Below, in pieces: positions 34,719 through 42,412 of a stretch of 55,112 nt of DNA (within the stretch, counting starts at the first letter, position 1; every line of letters begins with the position of its first letter). Under the pieces are notes generated by a model, which was given only the letters and a program-made list of their open reading frames with translations, ran no database searches and had not been told where the DNA came from. The position numbers were made by a program, and so were the translations under genes. The stretch is from positions 1 to 55,112 of the forward strand of contig CAMJWJ010000003.1 of the NCBI GenBank assembly GCA_946409435.1, given 5' to 3'. The stretch comes from an uncultured Prevotella sp. GTDB taxonomy: Bacteria > Bacteroidota > Bacteroidia > Bacteroidales > Bacteroidaceae.

Positions 34719-37493
34719 ATGGAAAAAAGAAAAGGACTGACTGCCGAAGAGGTGCTGAACAGCAGGCTTCAACACGGCGAAAACGTGCTGACTCCGCCGC
34801 GGCGACAGTCGATGTGGCGTCTCTATATAGAGAAATACCAGGACCCCATGGTGCAAATCCTCCTGGTGGCATCCGTCGTCTCGCTGCTGCTGGCCTTCGT
34901 GAAGAACGACTTCGTGGAGACCATTGGTATCATTGCCGCCGTCGTGCTGGCCACCACCGTAGGATTCTACTTCGAGCGCGATGCCGCCCGCAAGTTCGAC
35001 GTGCTGACTCAACTCGGCGAGGAACAGCCCGTAAAAGTGTTACGCGACGGACGCGTAGTGCTGATTCCGCGACGTGAGGTGGTGATAGGCGACGTCGTCA
35101 TCGTCGAGACGGGCGACGAGGTGCCTGCCGACGGGCACCTCTTCGAGGCTACCGACCTGGAGGTCGACGAGTCAAGCCTGACGGGCGAGCCTCTGACAAC
35201 GAAGGAAAGCCTACCCCCAACCCCTCCCGAAGGGAGGGGAGCTTCAGAAGTTACCTTTTCTCCTATATCTGCCAGCAGTTCTAACCTTCAAGCCCCCCTC
35301 CCTTCGGGAGGGGATGGGGGTGGGCCAGTTGGCACCTACCCCCCTTATCTCGTCCTCCGTTCCTCAATGGTGATGGCCGGTACGGGCCGCTACGTCGTGA
35401 CGGCCGTGGGCGACGAGACGGAGATAGGCCATGTGGCACGACAGGCCACGGAACTCACGGGGGTGAAGACACCACTGAACATGCAGCTCGACCGACTGGC
35501 CAGACTCATCAGCAAGGTGGGCATGACGCTCTCCTGCGCGGCCTTCGTGGCGTTCCTGCTCCACGACATCCTCGTCAGTCCCCTCTGGCATACCACCGAC
35601 TATGTCGGCATGGGCGAGGTGGTGCTGAGGTACTTCATGATGGCCGTCACGCTGATCGTCATGGCCGTACCCGAGGGATTGCCGATGGCCGTCACGCTGG
35701 CCCTGGCACTCAACATGCGGCGCATGCTGAAGTCCAACAACCTCGTACGTAAGCTGCAAGCCTCAGAGACCATGGGTGCCGTGACCTGCATCTGCACCGA
35801 CAAGACGGGCACCCTGACCGAGAACCGCATGACGGTAGCCGCCTGTTCGGTAAACGGCAGTCCTTCCCCTTGTCCGGTAAACGGCGGCACTTCCCCCTGT
35901 CCGGTAAACGGCGGCACTTCTCCCTGTCCGGTAAACGGCAGCCCCTCCCCTTGTTTGGTAAACGGCGGCATTGCCGCCGTCAACCAGACAGAAGACGGCG
36001 GAGAAAAGTCCCTCCCCTCCGCCCTGCCCCTCGCCATTGCCCTGAACACCACCGCCACCCACGACGTGGGCAACCCCACGGAACAGGCCTTGCTGCGCTG
36101 GCTCATGGCTCAAGGCGTGGACTACCGCCAGCTGCGTGACGACCACCCCGTCAGCAGCCGGCAGCCCTTCTCTACCGAACGGAAGTACATGACGACCACC
36201 GTCGGTGATACTATATATATAAAAGGTGCACCGGAGGTAGTGATGGCAATGTGTGACATGACCGATGACGCGCGGCAGTCCGCCACTCGACAGCTGCAGC
36301 AGTGGCAAGAGCACGCCATGCGCACACTGGCCATCGCCCAGGACAAGACACTGCTGGCCATCGTCGCCATCAGCGACCCGCTGCGCCAAGAGGTGCCCGC
36401 TGCCATCAGCCAGTGCCGCCAGGCTGGCATCGACGTGAAAATCGTGACCGGCGACACCGCCGCTACGGCCTTGGAGATAGCCCGACAGACGGGAGTGCTG
36501 GCTGACGGAGAATACCCGACAGCGGGTGCTCATCCATCATCCATCACCCATCATCCATCATCCATCACAGGCACCGAGTTTGCTGCCATGACCGACGACG
36601 AGGCCCTGAAGGTCGTACGCCAACTGAAGGTGATGTCGAGGGCTCGCCCTTCTGACAAACAGCGCCTTGTTGCCCTGCTGCAGCAGTGTGGCGAGGTGGT
36701 AGCCGTGACGGGCGACGGCACCAACGATGCACCTGCACTGAACCGTGCACACGTCGGACTGTCGTTAGGCTCGGGGACAAGTGTCGCCAAGGAGGCCAGC
36801 GACATCACGCTGATTGACGACTCGTTCCGTAGCATCGTGCAGGCCGTCATGTGGGGTCGCTCGCTCTACAAGAACATCCAGCGATTCATCTTCTTCCAGC
36901 TCATCGTCAACGTGACGGCCCTGTTGCTGGTGCTCTGCGGAGCATTCATCGGTACCGAGATGCCGCTGACCATCACGCAGATACTATGGGTGAACCTCAT
37001 CATGGACACCTTCGCCGCCATGGCCCTCGCATCGCTGCCGCCCAGCCGTGAGGTGATGCACGAGAAGCCACGCTCGAAGGATGCCTTCATCATCACACGG
37101 CCAATGGCCTACGGCGTGGCAGTCATCGGCGGACTGTTCTTTGCCGTCACCTTCGCCATGCTCTGGTATTTCGAGCGCGTGGCCGGTGTCGATGCTACGG
37201 AGCTCACCGTATTCTTCACCATCTTTATCATGCTACAGTGGTGGAACCTCTTCAACGCCAAGCAGCTGGGGTCCTACCACTCGGCATTCCGGCGACTGTG
37301 GGCCTGCCGTGGATTCCTGCTGGTGCTGGCCTTGGTGCTCGTCGGCCAGTGGCTCATCGTCACCTTCGGTGGCCGCATGTTCCGCACCGTACCGCTGTCG
37401 TGGGAGGTGTGGCTGTACATCATCCTTGGCACGTCGCCCGTACTGATACTCGGTGAGGTGTGGAGAGCCGTCAGGAGAGTTCAGAGTTCATAG
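34719..37493 (+). CDS. Calcium-translocating P-type ATPase (type IIB)
   Basis: Exports calcium from the cytoplasm using ATP. The ATG at 34719 (MEKRKGLTAEEVL) is used; the track start lies in the divergent gene. The 924-residue protein has the actuator TGE (DESSLTGEPL), the M4 motif VPEGLPMAVTLAL typical of plasma-membrane Ca pumps, the phosphorylation site ICTDKTGTLTENRM, KGAPE in the nucleotide domain, TGDGTNDAPALN in the hinge and about ten membrane helices. Three in-frame low-complexity insertions are present. One is a 113-bp inverted-repeat element after the TGE loop. Another is a five-unit VNGxxSPCP repeat after DKTGTLTENRM, and the third is HPSSITHHPSSIT before the P-domain end. All catalytic motifs are intact. 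Confidence 0.93.
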   Translation: MEKRKGLTAEEVLNSRLQHGENVLTPPRRQSMWRLYIEKYQDPMVQILLVASVVSLLLAFVKNDFVETIGIIAAVVLATTVGFYFERDAARKFDVLTQLGEEQPVKVLRDGRVVLIPRREVVIGDVVIVETGDEVPADGHLFEATDLEVDESSLTGEPLTTKESLPPTPPEGRGASEVTFSPISASSSNLQAPLPSGGDGGGPVGTYPPYLVLRSSMVMAGTGRYVVTAVGDETEIGHVARQATELTGVKTPLNMQLDRLARLISKVGMTLSCAAFVAFLLHDILVSPLWHTTDYVGMGEVVLRYFMMAVTLIVMAVPEGLPMAVTLALALNMRRMLKSNNLVRKLQASETMGAVTCICTDKTGTLTENRMTVAACSVNGSPSPCPVNGGTSPCPVNGGTSPCPVNGSPSPCLVNGGIAAVNQTEDGGEKSLPSALPLAIALNTTATHDVGNPTEQALLRWLMAQGVDYRQLRDDHPVSSRQPFSTERKYMTTTVGDTIYIKGAPEVVMAMCDMTDDARQSATRQLQQWQEHAMRTLAIAQDKTLLAIVAISDPLRQEVPAAISQCRQAGIDVKIVTGDTAATALEIARQTGVLADGEYPTAGAHPSSITHHPSSITGTEFAAMTDDEALKVVRQLKVMSRARPSDKQRLVALLQQCGEVVAVTGDGTNDAPALNRAHVGLSLGSGTSVAKEASDITLIDDSFRSIVQAVMWGRSLYKNIQRFIFFQLIVNVTALLLVLCGAFIGTEMPLTITQILWVNLIMDTFAAMALASLPPSREVMHEKPRSKDAFIITRPMAYGVAVIGGLFFAVTFAMLWYFERVAGVDATELTVFFTIFIMLQWWNLFNAKQLGSYHSAFRRLWACRGFLLVLALVLVGQWLIVTFGGRMFRTVPLSWEVWLYIILGTSPVLILGEVWRAVRRVQSS
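35211..35323. mobile_element. 113-bp MITE-like element with 33-bp terminal inverted repeats
   Basis: The left arm (35211-35243) and the reverse complement of the right arm (35291-35323) agree at 30 of 33 bases. Each contains a palindrome CCCCTCCCGAAGGGAGGGG or its counterpart. The element is inside the ATPase actuator loop, and the reading frame continues through it. No clear target duplication is visible. Confidence 0.7.
35849..35985 (+). repeat. 27-bp tandem repeat inside the ATPase nucleotide domain
   Basis: Four full GGTAAACGGC-initiated 27-base units (35849, 35876, 35903, 35930) and a partial fifth encode VNG(S/G)xSPC(P/L). They are unlike P-type ATPases in general, which lack such a repeat here. 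Confidence 0.9.
36529..36570 (+). repeat. CATCCATCATCCATCACC repeat encoding HPSSITHHPSSIT
   Basis: A short run of CATCCATCATCCATCACC-type units lies in frame between ATPase β-strands. A matching insertion of the same type (PSSLSHHPSS) is found in the GH2 gene at about 28375-28415. Confidence 0.75.
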
Positions 37494-37533
37494 TTCAGAG
37501 TTCATAGTTCAGAGTTCATAGTTCAGAGTTAGT
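37479..37533 (+). repeat. TTCAGAGTTCATAGTTCAGAG simple repeat tract
   Basis: Tandem GTTCATAGTTCAGA units run through the end of the ATPase gene and its gap to ribF, related to the tract at 9764-9830. Confidence 0.8.
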
Positions 37534-37543
37534 ATTAAAAAAA

Positions 37544-38416
37544 GTGGAAACAGGATTCGTAGCAACGATAGGAATGTTCGACGGGGTACATCGCGGTCAC
37601 CGCTTTGTGCTGCAACAGGTCATTGCCACGGCACAAGAGCGTGGCCTGCAGTCCATGGCCATCACCTTCGACCATTCACCACGCCGTGAGCAAATACTGA
37701 CTCCGTTGAATGAAAAACTGGCACTGCTGGCTCAGACAGGCATAGAGCACGTCGAGATGCTGCCGTTCACCGAAGAGCTGAGAAACATGACGGCCCGCCA
37801 GTTTATGCAGCAGGTGCTGAGAGAACGCTGTCACGTCGAGGTGCTGCTCACGGGCTACGACAACCGCTTCGGGCATAACCGCGAAGAAGGCTTCGACGAC
37901 TACGTACGCTATGGCCGTGAGCTGGGCATCGACGTGCAGGCACTGCCACAGGAAGGCGACGTCAGCTCGTCGCTCATCCGTCAGCTGCTGACTGAAGGCC
38001 GTGTCGCCGACGCTGCCAACGGCTTGGGACATCCTTATACCATTGTGGGTCGTGTGACCCATGGCCAGCATGTAGGCACCGGACTGGGCTACCCTACGGC
38101 CAACATCGTGCCTGACGATGCCCGTCAACTCGTGCCGGCAGCAGGGGTTTATGCCGTCACGGTACGCATAGACGACAGCCATGACGAGCACCATGCCATG
38201 ATGAACATCGGCCGTCGTCCCACCTTCAATGGCCGACAGCAGACGCTGGAAGTACACATCCTGCAGCTCAGCGGCGACCTCTACGGCCACCGGCTGCGTG
38301 TGGCATTTGTCGACCGGCTGCGCGACGAGCAGCGCTTCGACAGCATCGAGTCATTGCAGGCTCAGTTGCGGTACGACGCACAGCAGGCAGAAGAGGCATT
38401 AAAAGATAAAAGGTAA
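37544..38416 (+). CDS. ribF: Bifunctional riboflavin kinase/FAD synthetase
   Basis: RibF phosphorylates riboflavin to FMN and adenylates it to FAD. The start is GTG (VETGFVATIGMFDGVHRGH); no ATG is in frame earlier. The N-terminal adenylyltransferase has the HxGH-type 'FDGVHRGHRFVL', 'ITFDHSPRREQ' and 'GYDNRFGHNREEGFDDY', plus 'SSSLIRQLLTEGRV'. The C-terminal kinase has 'GLGYPTANI', 'GVYAVTV' and 'MNIGRRPTF', then a closing ExHIL. Length 290 is near the family norm. It follows the ATPase after a simple-repeat gap without a clear promoter. Confidence 0.93.
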   Translation: METGFVATIGMFDGVHRGHRFVLQQVIATAQERGLQSMAITFDHSPRREQILTPLNEKLALLAQTGIEHVEMLPFTEELRNMTARQFMQQVLRERCHVEVLLTGYDNRFGHNREEGFDDYVRYGRELGIDVQALPQEGDVSSSLIRQLLTEGRVADAANGLGHPYTIVGRVTHGQHVGTGLGYPTANIVPDDARQLVPAAGVYAVTVRIDDSHDEHHAMMNIGRRPTFNGRQQTLEVHILQLSGDLYGHRLRVAFVDRLRDEQRFDSIESLQAQLRYDAQQAEEALKDKR

Positions 38417-38442
38417 AAAAGTAAAAGGCATAGATTATTGAT

Positions 38443-39213
38443 ATGAAGAATGCATTCGTCTATCTGATAGATTTTTTAGCCCTCCAGCTGATAGGAGGCT
38501 ATCTTGTCAAGAACATCTGGCAGCTCGTCGCCGGCTCGGGCGATACCACAACAGCCATGCTCGTCACGATGTCGGCCACGGTGAGCCTGCTCACCATCGC
38601 CCTCTTCCTGCTGACCCGCTGGACCGCCGTGTCGCCGACATGGCTGCGCACACGTCCCTGGAGCGTGCTGGCATGGAGCGTCGTAGCTGCCTTGGGACTG
38701 GTCATACCGTCGGCTTGGATGCAGGAACAGATGCCCGAACTGCCTGACCTGATGACCGACGAGTTCGAGATGCTGCTGCAAGACCGCTGGGGCTATGCCG
38801 TCATCGGACTGCTGGCACCGCTGTCCGAGGAGATTGTCTTCCGCGGAGCCATCCTCAAGTCACTGCTGCAGAGCGGCCGCTTGCCCGTATGGGGAGCCAT
38901 CGCACTGTCGGCCCTCCTCTTTGCCGTCGTCCACATGAACCCCGTACAGATGCCTCATGCCTTCGCCATCGGACTGCTCCTTGGCTGGATGTACTGGCGC
39001 ACTGGCTCCATCCTGCCCGGCATGGCCTACCACTGGGCCAACAACAGTGTGGCATACGTCGTCTCTAACGTCTATCCCGACCCCGACATCACGCTGGCCG
39101 ACATCTTCAGGGGTTCCCAATCTCACGTCTATATGGCTGTGGCCTTCTCCCTGCTCATCGTGCTGCCCGCCCTCTACCAGCTGAACCTCTGGATGAAACG
39201 AGCCGACGAGTAA
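38443..39213 (+). CDS. CPBP-family intramembrane metalloprotease
   Basis: The 256-residue membrane protein has about six to eight hydrophobic segments and the CPBP/Abi (Rce1-like) motifs: motif 1 EExxxR as LSEEIVFRGAIL, motif 2 SALLFAVVHMNP and motif 3 GMAYHWANNS. Such proteases process prenylated or other membrane substrates; in bacteria the role is usually unassigned. It follows ribF by 26 nt. Glu, Arg and His of the active site are all present. Confidence 0.88.
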   Translation: MKNAFVYLIDFLALQLIGGYLVKNIWQLVAGSGDTTTAMLVTMSATVSLLTIALFLLTRWTAVSPTWLRTRPWSVLAWSVVAALGLVIPSAWMQEQMPELPDLMTDEFEMLLQDRWGYAVIGLLAPLSEEIVFRGAILKSLLQSGRLPVWGAIALSALLFAVVHMNPVQMPHAFAIGLLLGWMYWRTGSILPGMAYHWANNSVAYVVSNVYPDPDITLADIFRGSQSHVYMAVAFSLLIVLPALYQLNLWMKRADE

Positions 39214-39489
39214 GCATAATATAAAATTGAAAATTGAAGATTGAAGATTGAAAATTGAAAATTGAAGATTGAAGATTGAAAGTGCAAGTATAATTGAAGG
39301 TTGATGATTGAAGATTGAAGATTGAAGATTGAAAATTGAAAATTGAAGATTGAAAACGGGAAAATAGCTTAATACTGCACTTTTAGGGTGATAAGGGGCG
39401 TTTTTCCCCCTTTTCCGCTAATTTATACCCCTCAGGCGAAAGGATTATGTCATATCTTTGCACCTGAAATGAAAAATGATTAGCGGAAT
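39214..39489. repeat. AATTGAAGATTGAAAATTG tract and GH3 promoter region
   Basis: From about 39225 to 39356 the gap is filled with AATTGAAGATTGAAAATTGA-type repeats. A TATCTTTG promoter box lies at 39453-39460, 29 nt before the GH3 start. No gene is seen here. Confidence 0.75.
39453..39460 (+). promoter_or_regulatory. TATCTTTG promoter box for the GH3-pectinesterase operon
   Basis: TATCTTTG matches TAnnTTTG. No good TTTG is found 19-21 bases upstream. Confidence 0.55.
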
Positions 39490-42393
39490 ATGAAGAAAAA
39501 GACACTCAAACTTATCGTTGCCGTGGCGCTCATGGAGGTATTACCGGCCATGGGACAGCAGTTGCCTTACCAAGACAAGTCACTCAGTTTCCACGAGCGG
39601 GCCGTCGACCTCGTCAGCCGGCTGTCATTAGAGGAGAAGGCTGCACAGATGGGCAACATGGTCGACATGAACATCAACCGTCGTGACTTCCATGACGACG
39701 GCTATGTCAGGATACCGGCCTATCAGTATTGGAACGAGGCGCTGCACGGTGTGGCCCGCAGTGGTGCCGCCACCAGCTTCCCCGAGTCGAAAGGCATGTC
39801 GTCCAGCTGGGATGTCCAGCTCGTCTACGACTGTGCCACGGCAATCAGCGACGAGGCTCGCGCGTACCATAATCTATATGGCAAGGGGCTGAACTACTGG
39901 TGTCCCACCATCAATATGAGCCGTGACCCACGCTGGGGCCGCGACGAGGAGAACTACGGCGAGGACCCCTTCCTGGCCGGCACCTTGGCTGTGCAGTTTG
40001 TCAGAGGCATGCAGGGCGACGACGCCCGCTACCTGAAGACCGTTGCCTGTGCCAAGCACTTTGCCGCCAACAACTACGAGCAGGGCCGCCAAGGGTCTAC
40101 CTCGTTCATGACCGAGCATGTGCTGCGCGAATACTACCTGCCGGCCTTCGAGATGTGTGTCAAGGAGGGCGGCGTCAAGAGCATCATGTCGTCGTATAAT
40201 GCCCTGTCGACCAACCTCGACGAGAAGAATGCCGCAGGCATCGGCTGGACGTCCTCGAAGGCCTGGGGCGGCAAGCCCAACGCCATGAACGACTGGCTGC
40301 TGACGGGCATCCTGCGCGACGAGTGGGGTTTCACGGGCTACGTCACCAGCGACTGCGCCGGTGTGTCGTGCATCTATCGCCCTGTGAAGCATGCCTATTT
40401 CGGCCGCTACGACGAGAGCGACGCCGAGCTGACTGCCGAATACCAGGCACGTGCCACTGCACTGGCCATCAAGGCCGGCAACGACATGAACTGCGAGTTC
40501 AAAAACCGTACCAGCGTCTACCAGACAGCCGTCGAGGCCGCCATCGACAAGGGCTACATGACCGAGGCCGACCTCGACCGCGCCCTTGTCCGCGTGCTGG
40601 AGACGCGCTTTGCCTTGGGTGAGTTCGACGACGCCACGCCGTGGAGCACGTTAGGTGCCGAGACCTTGGAGTCGGCCAAGCATCAGGCCCTGGCACTGAA
40701 GGCTGCCCGGGAGAGCATCGTACTGCTGAAGAACGATGCCGTGCAGGGCAAGCCCCTGCTGCCCCTCACCGGCGGCGAGCGCATAGCCCTCATCGGCCCC
40801 TATGCCAACCAGATCATGCTGGGCGACTATTCCGGTACGCCTACCTACACCACCACTCCCTTCGAGGCCTTCGCACGAAGGATGGACTTCCACGTCGGCG
40901 ACGGCACCATCCAGGCCGAGAACTTCTCGGCAGTCGTCGGTGGCCATGCGGCGAAGATGAACCAGGGCAGCGGCTATCTGGAGAACACCGCCCCGGGCAA
41001 CATCCTGGTGTACGACGATGTAGACTTCGGCGAGGGCTGCACCCACTTCCTCATGTCGTGTGCCGCTAAGAATACCGGCGTGGCCACGCTGACCTTCCAC
41101 CTCGACAGCGACACCTCGCAGCCCTTCCTCACCATCAGCAACAAGGATACCGGCAGCTGGACCAGATGGACCGACGTGACGGCCACCGTCGACCCCGCCG
41201 TCGTGAAGGGCATCCACCGTCTCTTTGTCAAGTTCAGCGGTCAGCAGAAATATGCCGGCAACTACGACTACTTCCGCTTCTACCGTCCCGACAGCAACCC
41301 GCTGGAGGAGCGCGGCCCCCTCTACATGCTGCAGACCACGGGGTCGGTCAACGAGACGCCTTCCAGCGACATCATAGCGCGCGCCAAGGCCGTAGCCCGT
41401 CGTGCCGACGTCGTCGTGTTCCTCGGCGGTACCAACTTCGAGAAGCTCAGCGACCATGCCACGGGCACCGAGAGTCACGACCGCTTCCTGCTGACGCTGC
41501 CCGGCCGCCAGGAGGAGCTGCTCAAAGCCATCTGCGAGGTCAACCCCCGGGTGGTGCTGGTGCTGGAAACCAACTCGTCGGCAGACATCACGTGGGCGAA
41601 AGCCAACATCCCTGCCATCCTCGACGTATGGTATGGCGGGCAGGCTCAGGGACAGGCCATCTGCGACGTGCTCTTCGGCGACTACAATCCCGGCGGCAAG
41701 CTCACCACCACCTGGTACAACAGCCTGGCCGAGCTGCCTGCCGCCAGCGACTCGCAGTTCCGCGCCGACGGCATGCTGGAATACAACGTCGACGAGTGGG
41801 GCTACACCTATATGTATTACGGACGTGGCACAGGAGCCAACGTCAGCCGACAGGCTGAAAAACCCATGTACCCCTTCGGCTATGGGCTCAGCTACACCAC
41901 CTTTGAATACAGCCATGCCAGCATCAGCAGCACACAGGCTTCGTGTACCATTACCAATACCGGCAGCCGTCGAGGTGCTGAGGTGGTGCAGGTCTATGCC
42001 ACCTTCCCCGACTCGCACGTTGCCCACCGTCCGCAGCGTAAACTGGTAGGATTTCAGCGCGTAGAGCTGGAACCCGGCGAGAGCCAGACGGTCACCATTC
42101 CCATCCGCGAGCGCCAGCTGGCCTATTGGGACGCGACCAGCCACTCGTGGCAGGTCGAGGGCGGCACGGTAGGCATCCACATTTCGGCATCGTCTGCCGA
42201 CGACCGACTGAGTGGTTCGTTCGTGCTAACAGCCCATCAGCTTGACGACAACGCGGAGGATGTCTCGGCCGTCGGCCATGCAGCCGTCGGTCCTGCTGCC
42301 TCGCCAACCTGCTTCGACCTCGCTGGCCGCCCCGTGAGCAGCCCCGCTAAGGGTATTTACCTGATAGACGGAAAGAAAATCATCAAACAATAA
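39490..42393 (+). CDS. GH3 family glycosidase with CBM6 insertion
   Basis: GH3 β-glycosidase of the β-xylosidase/glucosidase type. The protein begins with a signal peptide (MKKKTLKLIVAVALMEVLPAMGQ). The catalytic barrel includes YWNEALHGVARSG and PTINMSRDPRWGRDEENYGEDPFLA. The nucleophile is the Asp in GYVTSDCAG (about 290). The C-terminal GH3 domain is interrupted at about 475-600 by a CBM6-like β-sandwich (IQAENFSAVVGGHAAKMNQGSGYLENT). A fibronectin-III-like domain and a tail 'FDLAGRPVSSPAKGIYLIDGKKIIKQ' follow, the same type of sorting tail as in the cohesin-like and pectinesterase genes. It heads the operon with a pectinesterase, so xylose or arabinose decorations on pectin are plausible targets. 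Confidence 0.92.
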   Translation: MKKKTLKLIVAVALMEVLPAMGQQLPYQDKSLSFHERAVDLVSRLSLEEKAAQMGNMVDMNINRRDFHDDGYVRIPAYQYWNEALHGVARSGAATSFPESKGMSSSWDVQLVYDCATAISDEARAYHNLYGKGLNYWCPTINMSRDPRWGRDEENYGEDPFLAGTLAVQFVRGMQGDDARYLKTVACAKHFAANNYEQGRQGSTSFMTEHVLREYYLPAFEMCVKEGGVKSIMSSYNALSTNLDEKNAAGIGWTSSKAWGGKPNAMNDWLLTGILRDEWGFTGYVTSDCAGVSCIYRPVKHAYFGRYDESDAELTAEYQARATALAIKAGNDMNCEFKNRTSVYQTAVEAAIDKGYMTEADLDRALVRVLETRFALGEFDDATPWSTLGAETLESAKHQALALKAARESIVLLKNDAVQGKPLLPLTGGERIALIGPYANQIMLGDYSGTPTYTTTPFEAFARRMDFHVGDGTIQAENFSAVVGGHAAKMNQGSGYLENTAPGNILVYDDVDFGEGCTHFLMSCAAKNTGVATLTFHLDSDTSQPFLTISNKDTGSWTRWTDVTATVDPAVVKGIHRLFVKFSGQQKYAGNYDYFRFYRPDSNPLEERGPLYMLQTTGSVNETPSSDIIARAKAVARRADVVVFLGGTNFEKLSDHATGTESHDRFLLTLPGRQEELLKAICEVNPRVVLVLETNSSADITWAKANIPAILDVWYGGQAQGQAICDVLFGDYNPGGKLTTTWYNSLAELPAASDSQFRADGMLEYNVDEWGYTYMYYGRGTGANVSRQAEKPMYPFGYGLSYTTFEYSHASISSTQASCTITNTGSRRGAEVVQVYATFPDSHVAHRPQRKLVGFQRVELEPGESQTVTIPIRERQLAYWDATSHSWQVEGGTVGIHISASSADDRLSGSFVLTAHQLDDNAEDVSAVGHAAVGPAASPTCFDLAGRPVSSPAKGIYLIDGKKIIKQ

Positions 42394-42412
42394 AACCCAA
42401 CTATCAACAACA

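Noticed and set aside
40651-42180. Minus-strand ORF of 509 codons antisense to GH3
   Set aside because: Composition reflects the high-GC third codon positions of GH3; no family motif, start or promoter supports it. The same applies to 52677-54065 and 19677-20807.
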